This document shows, piece by piece, positions 16,584 through 26,394 of a stretch of 64,000 nucleotides of DNA (positions are counted from its first letter, which is position 1; the number at the start of each line of letters is the position of its first letter). The position numbers were made by a program, and so were the translations under genes. The stretch lies in NCBI RefSeq assembly GCF_031426495.1, contig NZ_JANPLK010000014.1, positions 74,174-138,173 on the forward strand. The letters are read 5' to 3'. The notes below the pieces were generated by a model, which was not told where the DNA came from, did no database searches, and saw only the letters and a list, made by a program, of their open reading frames with translations. This DNA comes from Gemmatimonas sp. GTDB taxonomy: Bacteria; Gemmatimonadota; Gemmatimonadetes; Gemmatimonadales; Gemmatimonadaceae.

Positions 16584-17837
16584 TTAGAACCAATCCTGCA
16601 ACCACGTCTTCACGCGCGTCGCCAGCTTGTCGACGCCGGCGCCGGTGAGCGACGGTCGGCGCGCGATCACACCGCCCAGCGCCACGCGATGCGCGCCGTA
16701 GAGCGCGAGACCGACGGCCGTCGCGAAACGTGGCTCGGCGATCTGCTCCACGAGTCCACCGACCTTGTCGCCGGGTACACCCACGCGCACACCGAGCCCG
16801 AACACATCGGCGGCGAGCTCGCTCACGCCTTCGAGCGCTGCACCACCGCCGGTGAGCACGATGCCGGCATTCAAGCGGCCGGCAAAGCCTGCGGTTTGCA
16901 CCTCGCGCTGCACCCTGTCGAAGATCTCGTCCATGCGCTGATGAATGATGTGCGTCATCAGTTCGCGCGAGATGTGCCGTTCCGCGTGCGACGCCGACGC
17001 CGGCATGGCGATCACCTGTTCGGCGTCGACCATGGGCTCGTACGCGCAGCCGTAAGCTTCCTTGAGCTGTTCGGCATCGTTGTTCGTGATGCCGAGTCCC
17101 TGCACCAGATCACTCGTGACGGCGTTGCCGCCAAACGGGATCGTGCCGAGATGTCGGATCTTCCCCTCGTGAAACACGGCGAGATCGGTCGTGCCGGCAC
17201 CGAGCTCGAGCAGGATGACGCCGAGCTCTTTCTCTTCTTCGGTGAGCACGGCCAACGCACTGGCCAGCGGCTCGAGCACGAGTTCGCGCGTTTTGTATCC
17301 GGCGCGTTCGATGCTCTTGCGTAGGTTCATGGCGGGCGAGCTGCCGATCGTAACGAGGTACATCTCCGTTTCGAGGCGCGTGCCGATCATGCCGACGGGA
17401 TCGCGGATCCCGTCGGTTTTGTCGACGCGGTACTCCTGCGGGATCGCGTGCAGCAGTTCGCGGTCCTGCGGAATCGCCATCGCGCGCGCGACTTCATTCA
17501 CGCGATCGACATCGGTGCGCATGATCTCGTTGCCACTGATCGCCACCACGCCCGTGGAACACATCGCACGCACGTGCTCGCCGGCGATGCCGACGTACAG
17601 CGATTCGGGGGACACGCCGGCCACGCGGCTGGCTTCTTCCACCGCCTTCCGAATGGAGTGCGTGGCCTCTTCGATGTCGGAGACGACACCGCGGCGCAGG
17701 CCCATCGTGCGGGTGTTCCCCACTCCCAGCACGCGCAACGTCGGCGTGCGCGGCAGATCGCCGTGCACCGCCGCGACGATGGCGGTGGTGTGCGCGGTGC
17801 CGATATCGAGGGCGGCGACAATGGGTTCGGAATTCAT
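16584..17837 (-). CDS. ftsA: Cell division protein FtsA
   Basis: The actin-like ATPase that anchors FtsZ to the membrane and recruits later division proteins. The 417-residue protein starts with the phosphate-1 motif ALDIGTAHT (residues 9-17). Phosphate-2 is ELGAGTTDLAVF and the adenosine motif is VLTGGGAALEG. The C-terminal end (about TRVKTWLQDWF) looks like an amphipathic membrane-targeting helix. The start ATG at 17837 overlaps the ftsQ stop (ATGA). It is the last gene of the tightly coupled rsmH-to-ftsA run; a repeat element follows it. Confidence 0.96.
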   Translation of the reverse strand: MNSEPIVAALDIGTAHTTAIVAAVHGDLPRTPTLRVLGVGNTRTMGLRRGVVSDIEEATHSIRKAVEEASRVAGVSPESLYVGIAGEHVRAMCSTGVVAISGNEIMRTDVDRVNEVARAMAIPQDRELLHAIPQEYRVDKTDGIRDPVGMIGTRLETEMYLVTIGSSPAMNLRKSIERAGYKTRELVLEPLASALAVLTEEEKELGVILLELGAGTTDLAVFHEGKIRHLGTIPFGGNAVTSDLVQGLGITNNDAEQLKEAYGCAYEPMVDAEQVIAMPASASHAERHISRELMTHIIHQRMDEIFDRVQREVQTAGFAGRLNAGIVLTGGGAALEGVSELAADVFGLGVRVGVPGDKVGGLVEQIAEPRFATAVGLALYGAHRVALGGVIARRPSLTGAGVDKLATRVKTWLQDWF

Positions 17838-18598
17838 GGCTGTCTGGCGATCACCTGGTCACGAAAGCGGAGGTCGAGCTCCACCGCACGCAGATGATTC
17901 CGCGCGAGGTCCGCTTCCACAGGTAATATGTCCTTGAAGCGCGCTACGGTCACGTCGGACGTGGTTCGTACCGTGACGCCGCCCAATTTGAAGCGCATTT
18001 CCTCCTTTCCGGCCCGCTCGCCGTGCGAAACACGGGCATAGAGTCGCGGTGCGTCCTTGCGCAGACCGTCCAACAGGTGCAGGAGCGAACTGTCGGCGGA
18101 GGCGGCCACGGGCACGTCCAGCGGATAGCGCGCGGGGTCGATCGGCAGGGGGCGCCCGGTCGCATCGGCCGGCTCGAGTCGTCCCTTGCGCGGCACGTAG
18201 GCCACCGGCTCGCGTTCCACGACGCGGATGAGGAGGGTACCCGGCAGTTGCCGTTCGACGACCACCGACGCCACCATGGAATGTGCCCCGAGGCGCTCGA
18301 CCAGCGGCTCCAGTGGCTGCCACACCGACTGCAGCGTGTCCACGTTGAGCCGCGCGACCAGCTCCGTCGGACGGGCGTAACGTACGCCTTCGAACACCAC
18401 GCGACGGGCGTGGAAGTAGTCGAGCCGCGCGAGCGCGAGGGGGCCCCACCACGGCGCGCCCACCCCGACACCGACCGCCAGCACAAAGCCAACACCGCGA
18501 ACCCAGCGCAGCCACGTGGGCCGCGCCGCCTTCGGTGTCGTCGTCGGCGACGCCTTCCTGGCCGACGGCGTGGTGGGATCGAACGCCGCGGTGGCCAT
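17834..18598 (-). CDS. ftsQ: Cell division protein FtsQ (DivIB)
   Basis: A bitopic division protein that links early and late divisome parts. It is about 254 residues with a short proline/alanine-rich cytoplasmic tail, one membrane segment near residues 31-52, a POTRA-type domain (from about FHARRVVFEGVRYARP) and an FtsQ beta domain. The ATG at 18598 overlaps the murC stop by one base (TGATG), which fixes the start. The identification rests on the topology, the POTRA-like sequence and the position between murC and ftsA; sequence conservation in this family is low. Confidence 0.88.
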   Translation of the reverse strand: MATAAFDPTTPSARKASPTTTPKAARPTWLRWVRGVGFVLAVGVGVGAPWWGPLALARLDYFHARRVVFEGVRYARPTELVARLNVDTLQSVWQPLEPLVERLGAHSMVASVVVERQLPGTLLIRVVEREPVAYVPRKGRLEPADATGRPLPIDPARYPLDVPVAASADSSLLHLLDGLRKDAPRLYARVSHGERAGKEEMRFKLGGVTVRTTSDVTVARFKDILPVEADLARNHLRAVELDLRFRDQVIARQP

Positions 18599-20052
18599 CA
18601 GCCGCGCAGCGCCTCGAGCAGTTCGGGGCCCGTCTTGGTGATATCGCCGGCGCCCATGGTCACGACCACGTCCCCCTCTCGAACCACGGCCCGCAACGCG
18701 GCCACCGCTTCGCTTCGCGGGCCGTGCCACTGCATCACACCGGCCGTGACGCGATCGCCGATGAGCGCCGACGTGACGGTCGGATCGGGCGCCTCGCGGG
18801 CGCCATAGATGTCGCACAGCAACAGCACATCGGCAGCGCTCAGCGCGTCGGCGAAATCGACCTGCAGATCGCGCGTGCGGGAATACAAGTGCGGCTGAAA
18901 CGCGAGCACGAGCCGACGGCCAGGGAACGCATGACGCGCCGCGGCGATCGTGGCGCGCACCTCGGTCGGGTGGTGCGCGTAGTCATCGACGACGTCGACC
19001 CCGTGCACTGATCCCAGTCGCTGAAACCGACGCTCGACGCCGCGGAACGCAGCCAGTCCCGGTGCCATGGCTGCCACGGAGCAGCCGAGCGCGAGTCCGG
19101 CGCCGAGCGCAGCGAGCGCGTTGCGCACGTTGTGCAGCCCCGGCACCGAGAGCTGCACGCGGCCCAGGTCTTCGCCGTCGAAACGCGCCTGAAAGCGTGA
19201 GCCCATCGCATCGAGCACCAGGTCGCCGGCGACCAGCCGCGCATCATCGGCGTGCCTCGACGGCGCCGTACCTGGCACCGTGGCGCTGTACGCAATCACC
19301 TCGTGTCGCGACGCAACGCGCAGGGCCATCGCCCCGTCATCGTCGGCGCATCGGACGACAACGCGCGCCGGTGCGAGGTATTGCTCGAACGTGCGCATGA
19401 TGTCGTCGAGATCGCGATAGATGTCGAGATGATCGGCTTCCACATTCAGAACGACGGCCACGGCCGGATCGAGCGCGAGGAACGAGCGGTCGTATTCATC
19501 GGCCTCGACGACGTACGTGTCGCCGCCCAAGCGCAGATTGCCCGCCCAGAGCTCCACGCGTCCTCCCACCACGCCGGTGGGTTCGCGACCGGCGGCGGTG
19601 AGCGCTTCAGTCGTCATCACGGTCGTGGTCGTTTTGCCGTGCGTGCCGGCGATCCCGACCAGCGTCCCGCCGCTGACTGCATCGGCCAGCGCTTCGGCGC
19701 GTCGCACCAGCGGGATGCCGGCGGCACGCGCCGCGACCATCTCGGGGTGCGTCGCGCTGATCGCGGAGGAATAGACCACGGCACGTGCACCGCGCACGAG
19801 TGCCGCATCGTGCGCGGCGACGGCGATGCCGTAGCGCGCGAGATCGGGCGCGCCGGCGGGATTCGCGTCGGTGCCCTGAAGGTGCACGCCACGACGGCCA
19901 AGCAGTTCAGCCAGCGCACTCATGCCGGCACCGGCGATTCCGATGAAGTGCACCGGACGCGGGTCGATGCGATCGAGCAGAATGGCGGCCGTCAACGACG
20001 GAGCGCGGGCGCCGGATTCGGCGTTATCGGGGCGTGGATGCGGCGCAGACAT
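18598..20052 (-). CDS. murC: UDP-N-acetylmuramate--L-alanine ligase
   Basis: The first Mur ligase; it adds L-alanine to UDP-MurNAc using ATP in the cytoplasm. The 484-residue protein has the N-terminal nucleotide motif GIAGAGMSALAE, the ATP-binding P loop GTHGKTTTT (near residue 136) and the DDYAHHPTEV motif typical of MurC. The first 25 residues are a poorly conserved extension. It lies 21 bases downstream of murG and overlaps ftsQ by one base. murB, which often follows murC, is absent here. Confidence 0.97.
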   Translation of the reverse strand: MSAPHPRPDNAESGARAPSLTAAILLDRIDPRPVHFIGIAGAGMSALAELLGRRGVHLQGTDANPAGAPDLARYGIAVAAHDAALVRGARAVVYSSAISATHPEMVAARAAGIPLVRRAEALADAVSGGTLVGIAGTHGKTTTTVMTTEALTAAGREPTGVVGGRVELWAGNLRLGGDTYVVEADEYDRSFLALDPAVAVVLNVEADHLDIYRDLDDIMRTFEQYLAPARVVVRCADDDGAMALRVASRHEVIAYSATVPGTAPSRHADDARLVAGDLVLDAMGSRFQARFDGEDLGRVQLSVPGLHNVRNALAALGAGLALGCSVAAMAPGLAAFRGVERRFQRLGSVHGVDVVDDYAHHPTEVRATIAAARHAFPGRRLVLAFQPHLYSRTRDLQVDFADALSAADVLLLCDIYGAREAPDPTVTSALIGDRVTAGVMQWHGPRSEAVAALRAVVREGDVVVTMGAGDITKTGPELLEALRG

Positions 20053-20073
20053 GGCTACAATATGGCGACGCGA

Positions 20074-21201
20074 TCAGCCGATCCCCACGGCATCGAGGCC
20101 GAGGGTCACGATGACCGATCGAGCGATGTCGGCGGCGGCACCGGGTCGGGCTCGCTGCAGCGCGGCGTGGTGCATGGCGGCCCGTGCCGCCGGGTCGTCC
20201 CGCAGCGACCGCACGGCGTCGTCAAGTAATGCCACGGTAAAGTCGCGCTGCGGCACATATCGCGCGGCGCCCACGGCCTGCGTGGCCTGCGCATTGTGTG
20301 TCTGATGATCCTGCGCCGCGCTGGGCAATGGAACCAACAGCGACGGAATGCCCCACGCACATAATTCGGCGATCGTCATCGCGCCGGCGCGCGTGACCGC
20401 GAGATCGGCGGCGGCATAGGCGTCTGCGATCGGCGCGAGATAGGGACGCACCCGCACCATTGCTGATTCACGGTCGAGGTAGGCCGCCGCCTGTTGTTTT
20501 CCGGTGGCCCAGATCACGGCGACGCCCTCGGGAAGTCCCTGCGCCGTCCAGGCGGCGACCACGTCGTTCAACGCGCGTGCTCCCTGACTGCCGCCCACGA
20601 TGAGCACAACGAACGCGTGGTCCGAGAGTCCCCACACGCCTCGCGCCTCGGCTCGCGATCGCGGCGATGCCGGTGGCGGCTCAATCGGACATCCCAACGG
20701 CAGCACCTGCGTGTTCGCGCCCACCGAGAGCCGAGTCGCCGCTTCAGGAAAGCCAAGGAATAGGGACGTCGCGCCCTTGGCGAACGTGCGCGTAGTCAGC
20801 CCCGGATGCGAATCGGGTTCGTGCAGCATGATGGGCACGCCGCGCGCGCGCCCCCACGCTAACGCCACGCCCGCCGCGTACCCGCCAGTGCCGATGACGG
20901 CCAAAGGCGCGTTCGGCGCCGCCAGGTGCGTGATCTCGCGCCACGCGCCGATGGCGCCCACGATCGTACGCCAGTTCTTCCACGGCGCCTGACGATACAG
21001 CGGGTGCAGGTCGAGCAGCGTGAAGCCGAACTCCGTGGTCGGCAGCACATCGCGTTCGATGCCGCGGCGCGCACCGATGAAGTGCGGCTCGACGTGCGGT
21101 GCCTGCTTCACCAACGCCCGCGCGATCGCAAGGCCGGGGTACAGGTGCCCACCGGTACCGCCGCCCGCGAAGAAGATACGGGTCGCGCGAGACGACGTCA
21201 T
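20074..21201 (-). CDS. murG: Undecaprenyl-PP-MurNAc-pentapeptide GlcNAc transferase
   Basis: MurG adds GlcNAc to lipid I, forming lipid II, at the inner face of the cytoplasmic membrane. The 375 residues have the GT28 glycine-rich loops GGGTGGHLYPG near the N-terminus and GGSQGARALND in the middle. The UDP-GlcNAc-binding segment is RAGAMTIAEL. The ATG at 21201 overlaps the ftsW stop (ATGA) and directly precedes the conserved beta strand RIFFAGGGTGGH, fixing the start. Confidence 0.96.
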   Translation of the reverse strand: MTSSRATRIFFAGGGTGGHLYPGLAIARALVKQAPHVEPHFIGARRGIERDVLPTTEFGFTLLDLHPLYRQAPWKNWRTIVGAIGAWREITHLAAPNAPLAVIGTGGYAAGVALAWGRARGVPIMLHEPDSHPGLTTRTFAKGATSLFLGFPEAATRLSVGANTQVLPLGCPIEPPPASPRSRAEARGVWGLSDHAFVVLIVGGSQGARALNDVVAAWTAQGLPEGVAVIWATGKQQAAAYLDRESAMVRVRPYLAPIADAYAAADLAVTRAGAMTIAELCAWGIPSLLVPLPSAAQDHQTHNAQATQAVGAARYVPQRDFTVALLDDAVRSLRDDPAARAAMHHAALQRARPGAAADIARSVIVTLGLDAVGIG

Positions 21202-22403
21202 GCCATCGCCATCAAGGGATCGGTCGCACTGGCGCCGTACACGCGCTCGCGATCGCTGCCGATGTTCACGAGGATGCCAGTCATCGCCAGTGTCAGCACG
21301 AGGTTGGAGCGTCCGTACGACACGAAGGGCAAGGTCAGTCCGGTGTTCGGCAATAGGCCGATCACCACGCCAAGATGAATGAACGCGGTGAAGACGGTCA
21401 CGAAGGTGATCCCGATCGCGACCAGCGCCGTGAACGGACTTCGTGCCCGCCGCGCGATGCGGAAGCCGAGCCAGCCGTACAGCGCGAAGGCGAGGGTCAG
21501 CCCGCCGAGTCCGAGAAATCCGAACTCTTCGCCCACGATCGAACCGATGAAATCGTTGTAGGCGAGCGGCAGCCATCCGCGCTGCTGATTGCCCTGGCTG
21601 AAGCCAACGCCCACAATGCCGCCCGACCCGACCGCGACAAACGACTGATACTGTTGATCGGCCGTGGCCGACCGCGTGGTCGACTCCTGCTCTTTCGAGA
21701 GAAAACTTTCCACGCGCTTTCGCACGTAGGAACTCTGCGAGGCCTGAAAGCCGATGAGCAGCAACCCGACCGCACCGAACAACAGAAAGTGCGACACGCG
21801 CGCGCCGCCCACGAACAACAACACCGCCATGGTGAGACAGAACATCATGGCTACCGAAATGTCAGGCTCGAGAATCGCCAACAGACTGAGCGCCCCGATG
21901 ACCACCGCGAACGGCATGAGCCCCTTGCCCAACTGTTTCACGGCCGCACCCTTCTTCACCAACAGCATCGGCGTCCACACCAGCACCGCGAACTTCGCCA
22001 ACTCCGACGGCTGCAACGAGCCGTTGAAGAGATACCGGCGCGAGCCGTACACCTTTCGGGAGATCGCTTCCATGCCGGGCAGCACCACGATCAACATGAG
22101 CAGCAGACTGATGCCCATGATGTGCCATGCGTACTTTCGCCAGATCTCGGCGTCGACCTTGGCGCAGATCGCGAAGATCACCACGCCCACCACCACGCCG
22201 GTGAACTGACGCAGCACGAAGAAATGTCCCGGACTGTTCGCCGAGATCGCCTGCAACGCGCTGGCGCTGTACAACACCGCCAGCCCGAATGACACGAGCA
22301 CGGCGGTCACGAGCAACAGCGCTCGTGCCTCGAGCGACATGCGCCAGCGTTCCCGCGTGCCCGTCATGGTTCCGCTCATTACGCCACTCCCGCGCTCACT
22401 CAC
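21198..22403 (-). CDS. ftsW: Septal peptidoglycan polymerase FtsW (SEDS family)
   Basis: FtsW polymerises lipid II into glycan strands together with FtsI at the septum. About 401 residues with ten or so membrane segments. The SEDS signatures GVGFSQGNQQRGWLPLAYND and EEFGFLG are present, followed by the terminal FVSYGRSN region. The GTG at 22403 overlaps the murD stop (GTGA); ATG at 22379 is the alternative. It lies between murD and murG, its usual place in dcw clusters. Confidence 0.95.
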   Translation of the reverse strand: MSERGSGVMSGTMTGTRERWRMSLEARALLLVTAVLVSFGLAVLYSASALQAISANSPGHFFVLRQFTGVVVGVVIFAICAKVDAEIWRKYAWHIMGISLLLMLIVVLPGMEAISRKVYGSRRYLFNGSLQPSELAKFAVLVWTPMLLVKKGAAVKQLGKGLMPFAVVIGALSLLAILEPDISVAMMFCLTMAVLLFVGGARVSHFLLFGAVGLLLIGFQASQSSYVRKRVESFLSKEQESTTRSATADQQYQSFVAVGSGGIVGVGFSQGNQQRGWLPLAYNDFIGSIVGEEFGFLGLGGLTLAFALYGWLGFRIARRARSPFTALVAIGITFVTVFTAFIHLGVVIGLLPNTGLTLPFVSYGRSNLVLTLAMTGILVNIGSDRERVYGASATDPLMAMA

Positions 22404-23830
22404 GCCATGGCACCCGCGAACCGCGCGAACTCGCGACCGCGCTCTTCATAGTTGTTGAACATGTCGTAGCTGGAGCAGGCTGGTGACAAGAGCACTACGT
22501 CTCCGGCCACCGCGAGCGCACGCGCCCGCGTCATCACCTGCTCGAAGCGGTCGGAGCCGCAATGCTCCACCAGCACGCGTCCGTGTAACGGGGCTTCGAG
22601 ATCGCTCGCGATCAGCGCGCCGGCCTCACCGTACGCGAGTACGACCTTGGCCGTGCGCAGCAATTCGGGCACCAACGCCGTGTACGACTCTCCCTTGTGA
22701 CGCCCGCCCAAGAGCACGATGGTGGGCCGCGACATGCTGGCTAACGCGACCTTGGTGGAGTCGATATTGGTAGCCTTGGAATCATTGAGCCACAGAATCC
22801 CGCCGCGATCGACCACGGGCTCGAGTCTGTGCGGCAGTGCGCCGAAGGTCCCGATGGCTGCGGCCAGTTGCGCACGCGCCGAGGGAATGCGATGCAACGG
22901 ATCGGCGGCCATGACGGCCAGCAGTGCCGCGAGTGCATTGGCGACGTTGTGATCGCCCGTCAGGGTCAGCCTGTCTCGCGCCACCAACGGTTCGCCGAAC
23001 AGGTGCAGCATGCCGGACCCGCGATGGTAAAACCCGTCCACGTCGGTGCGATGCACCGAGAAGCGGTGCCAATGCCCCGGGATGCCAGCGACCAAGGCGC
23101 CGACGTCGGCGCTGTCGGCGGTGGTCACCCACTGCGACGGCAGCACGGCGTTCGCAAAGAGTCGCTTCTTGTCGGCGTAGTACTCGGCCACACCGGCATA
23201 GCGATCCAGGTGATCGGGACTGAGCGTGGTGAGCACACCAACGTCGGGCATGATACCGGGCGTGTCGTGCAGCTGGAACGACGACAGTTCGAGCGCCGCC
23301 CAGGCCGGCGGCGCGCTGAGGAGCGCCAGCTCGGACACGGGCGTGCCGATGTTGCCGACGTCGGCGGCGTCGTGTCCCAGCGCGCGAAGCAGATGACCGA
23401 TCAGCGCCGTCGTGGTCGTCTTGCCGTTGGTACCCGTGACCGCGATGTAACGCAGCGCCGGCTGCAAACGCAACGCGACTTCGACCTCGCTCACGACGGG
23501 TACGCCCGCACTGAGCGCGGCGCGGATCGGCGGCGCCGTGGGCGGGATGCCGGGGCTGACCACCAGCACCGAGCAGTGCGCGATCCGCTGCACATTGTGC
23601 ACGCCGACATCGACGCTGGCGCCTTCGCGTTCGAGCATCGCTCCGGCGCTACGCACGGCCTCTGACGTGGACGCATCGGAGGCGTACACCGAGCAGCCGG
23701 CGGCGCGCAGCAGACGCACGGCGGCGATCCCACTACGGGCGAGACCGACCACGGCGAACTCTCCCCGTCGTTCAGCGAGACGTCGCGCGACGATCGAGGC
23801 GAGTTCCTGCGGCGGCCGTACGTCACCCAT
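22400..23830 (-). CDS. murD: UDP-N-acetylmuramoyl-L-alanine--D-glutamate ligase
   Basis: The second Mur ligase; it adds D-glutamate to UDP-MurNAc-L-Ala. The 476-residue protein has the N-terminal Rossmann-like motif GLARSGIAAVRLL, the P loop TGTNGKTTTT (near residue 133) and the LNDSKATNIDSTKVAL segment that is characteristic of MurD. It lies 12 bases after mraY and overlaps ftsW. Confidence 0.96.
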   Translation of the reverse strand: MGDVRPPQELASIVARRLAERRGEFAVVGLARSGIAAVRLLRAAGCSVYASDASTSEAVRSAGAMLEREGASVDVGVHNVQRIAHCSVLVVSPGIPPTAPPIRAALSAGVPVVSEVEVALRLQPALRYIAVTGTNGKTTTTALIGHLLRALGHDAADVGNIGTPVSELALLSAPPAWAALELSSFQLHDTPGIMPDVGVLTTLSPDHLDRYAGVAEYYADKKRLFANAVLPSQWVTTADSADVGALVAGIPGHWHRFSVHRTDVDGFYHRGSGMLHLFGEPLVARDRLTLTGDHNVANALAALLAVMAADPLHRIPSARAQLAAAIGTFGALPHRLEPVVDRGGILWLNDSKATNIDSTKVALASMSRPTIVLLGGRHKGESYTALVPELLRTAKVVLAYGEAGALIASDLEAPLHGRVLVEHCGSDRFEQVMTRARALAVAGDVVLLSPACSSYDMFNNYEERGREFARFAGAMA

Positions 23831-23842
23831 GGCTTCGCTCCG

Positions 23843-24985
23843 TTAGCGCAATTTGAGCGTGCTGAGCGCGAGGATCGCGCACAAGATGCCGATGATCCAG
23901 AAGCGGATGACGACTTGCGTCTCCGGCCAGCCAGACAATTCGAAGTGGTGATGCAGCGGGGCGCGCTTGAACACGCGGTGCTGCTGCGCGTATTCCAGCC
24001 CGAACCGCTTCTTCCGGTACTTGAACACGGTGCGCTGCAGGATGACCGACACGGTCTCCGCGACGAACACCGCGCCCACGATCAGCAGCAGGAACTCGCT
24101 CTTGAGCAGAATTGCAATCGATCCGAGTGCCCCGCCGAGTGCCAGCGAGCCGGTGTCGCCCATGAACACCTGCGCCGGATGGGCGTTGTACCACAGAAAG
24201 CCGATGCAGGCCCCGACCACGGCGGCGCAGAACACGGTGAGTTCACCGGCGCCAGCCATATAGAAGATCTGCAGGTACGCACTCGTGTCCACGCGACCGG
24301 CCACGTAGGCGAACAGGCCGAGCGTGAGCACCGCGATTGCCATGAGTCCGGCAGCGAGTCCGTCGAGACCGTCGGTGAGATTCACCGCGTTGCTGAAGCC
24401 GGTGAGAATGAAAGTGACCCACGGGATGTACATCCACGCCGCCCACGCCACCGCCGGCACGACCAGGATGTACTTGAAGAACGGCAGCGTGGTGCTGGCA
24501 CCGGGGAGGGTGGAGACCGGAAAGAACAGCAGGATGAGACCGAGACCGAGTCCACATGTCACCTGGCCCGCGAGCTTGTAGCGCTCGACGAGCCCTTCGT
24601 TCTTCTTGCCTTCCCGCTTCTGCTTGAGCTTGAGGTAGTCATCGAGAAAGCCGATCATCCCCATCCACACCGTGACCGCCATGGCCAGCAACACGTAACG
24701 ATTGCTGAGTCGCGCCCAGAGCAACACGGGCACGAAGGTGGCCGCCAGAATAATGAGGCCACCCATGGTCGGCGTGGTCCCTTTGCCGGCGTGCGAATCG
24801 GGCGTGCCGGCGCGCACCACCTGATGCACGGCCATCGCTCGGAGCCGGCGAATGATGACCGGCCCGAACACAAACGTGAGCAGCAGCGCCGACACGAACG
24901 CGGCGGCCGATCGGAACGTGATGTAGTTGAGCAGATTGAACACGCGGACGTCGCGCGCAAACGGCTGGAGCAGATAGTAAAGCAC
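23843..24985 (-). CDS. mraY: Phospho-N-acetylmuramoyl-pentapeptide transferase MraY
   Basis: MraY transfers phospho-MurNAc-pentapeptide to undecaprenyl phosphate, making lipid I. The 380 residues have about ten membrane segments and the family motifs GFLDDYLKL, NLTDGLDGL (near residue 202), GDTGSLALGG and HHHFEL. The GTG at 24985 overlaps the murF stop by one base (TAGTG) and gives the normal N-terminus beginning LYYLLQPF. Longer frames upstream read through murF and are not real. Confidence 0.96.
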   Translation of the reverse strand: MLYYLLQPFARDVRVFNLLNYITFRSAAAFVSALLLTFVFGPVIIRRLRAMAVHQVVRAGTPDSHAGKGTTPTMGGLIILAATFVPVLLWARLSNRYVLLAMAVTVWMGMIGFLDDYLKLKQKREGKKNEGLVERYKLAGQVTCGLGLGLILLFFPVSTLPGASTTLPFFKYILVVPAVAWAAWMYIPWVTFILTGFSNAVNLTDGLDGLAAGLMAIAVLTLGLFAYVAGRVDTSAYLQIFYMAGAGELTVFCAAVVGACIGFLWYNAHPAQVFMGDTGSLALGGALGSIAILLKSEFLLLIVGAVFVAETVSVILQRTVFKYRKKRFGLEYAQQHRVFKRAPLHHHFELSGWPETQVVIRFWIIGILCAILALSTLKLR

Positions 24986-26394
24986 TAGGCAGTCGCCCAG
25001 GAGGTAAGCGTGGGAACCAGCCGCTCGAGGCGCATCCCGCGGGAGCCCTTGAGCAGCACGATGGCATTGCGTTCGAGTCGTGGCGCGAGCAACGACCACA
25101 GCGCGTCGAAGTCTGGCGTCGCCACGACGCGCGGATCAGCCGGCGCGATCTCATGAAACGCCGCCGCGAAGTCACCCACGCCGACGATCAGGTCGGCCCC
25201 CGAGGCCAGCGCCGCACTCGCCACCTCACGATGCTGCTGCGCCGACTGCGCGCCCAACTCACGCATGGTACCGAGAATCGCGACCCGCTGCTGTCCTGAA
25301 CCTACGCGACCGAGCAGATCGAGCGCAGCACGCATCGAGGCCGGATTGGCATTATAGGCGTCGTTGATAAGGACCAGCTCGCCAAGTGGCTCCCAGACGC
25401 CGCGCATGGTCGGCACCGGCATCTCGGCCATCCCCGCCGCCGCATCGACCAACGGGACACCACATGCCCCCGCCGCCGCGATGGCCAACATCGCGTTGGA
25501 CGCCTGATGCGCGCCCCGAAGTGGCAACGTGAAATGCACGCCCTCGACGTCGAGCCACGGACGTCCTTGGGTGTCGAGCCCCCACGCCGTGGGCGTGATC
25601 GACGCGTTCTCGAGTCCGGCGGACAGGACGGCCGTGGCGCGGGCCTTGGCGATGTCCGCGACTTCAGGGTGCGCCGACGGCACGATGGCGAGCGTCACGC
25701 GATGAAAGATCTCACTTTCCTCGCGCAGCACACCGGCCAGATCGCCGAGTCCTTCCAAATGCTCTTCACCGATCGAGGTGAGCACGGCGATGTCGGGCTC
25801 GGTGATGGCTCGCAGTGTGGCGACTTCGCCCGGCGTGTTCGTACCGACCTCGACGATCGCGACTTCCGCATCGGACGGAATCGCCAGCAACGTGAGCGGC
25901 ACGCCGATGCGGTTATTGAGATTGCCCTGGGTGGCATGCACCACGAGCGTGCGCGAGAACGCCGCCTTGAGCAGCTCCTTGGTGCTGGTCTTGCCGTTCG
26001 ATCCGGCCACGGCGATCACACTGCGCCCCCATGCGCGGCGCCAGGCGGTGGCAAGCTCACCGAGCGCCACCAGCGTATCCGACACCACGTACGTCGGCAC
26101 GCCAAGCCCCGCCGCTTTGCCGGCATCGCTCACGACGAACGCGGCGGCACCGGCATCACGTGCGGTGGCGAGAAAATCGTGCGCATCGAAGCGCTCACCT
26201 TTGAGCGCCACGAAGACATCCCCGCGCGTGATCGCGCGCGTGTCGGTGGACACACCGGCTAATGGACGCGGGATCCGCGGCCCGGTGCCCAGCGCATCGG
26301 CCACGCGCTCGAAGGTCCAAAATGGATGCGCGTGATCAGGCGCGACGGCGGAAATCGCGCTGAACGCGGTGCCGGCGGTAGAGAAAGCGGTCAC
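24985..26394 (-). CDS. murF: UDP-MurNAc-tripeptide--D-alanyl-D-alanine ligase
   Basis: MurF adds the D-Ala-D-Ala dipeptide to the UDP-MurNAc-tripeptide. The 469-residue protein has the early motif STDTRAITRGDVFVALKGE, the P loop GSNGKTSTKE (near residue 131) and the NDAYNANPASM motif typical of MurF. The GTG at 26394 overlaps the murE stop (GTGA). An N-terminal stretch of about 25 residues is poorly conserved, so a slightly later start cannot be excluded. Confidence 0.95.
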   Translation of the reverse strand: MTAFSTAGTAFSAISAVAPDHAHPFWTFERVADALGTGPRIPRPLAGVSTDTRAITRGDVFVALKGERFDAHDFLATARDAGAAAFVVSDAGKAAGLGVPTYVVSDTLVALGELATAWRRAWGRSVIAVAGSNGKTSTKELLKAAFSRTLVVHATQGNLNNRIGVPLTLLAIPSDAEVAIVEVGTNTPGEVATLRAITEPDIAVLTSIGEEHLEGLGDLAGVLREESEIFHRVTLAIVPSAHPEVADIAKARATAVLSAGLENASITPTAWGLDTQGRPWLDVEGVHFTLPLRGAHQASNAMLAIAAAGACGVPLVDAAAGMAEMPVPTMRGVWEPLGELVLINDAYNANPASMRAALDLLGRVGSGQQRVAILGTMRELGAQSAQQHREVASAALASGADLIVGVGDFAAAFHEIAPADPRVVATPDFDALWSLLAPRLERNAIVLLKGSRGMRLERLVPTLTSWATA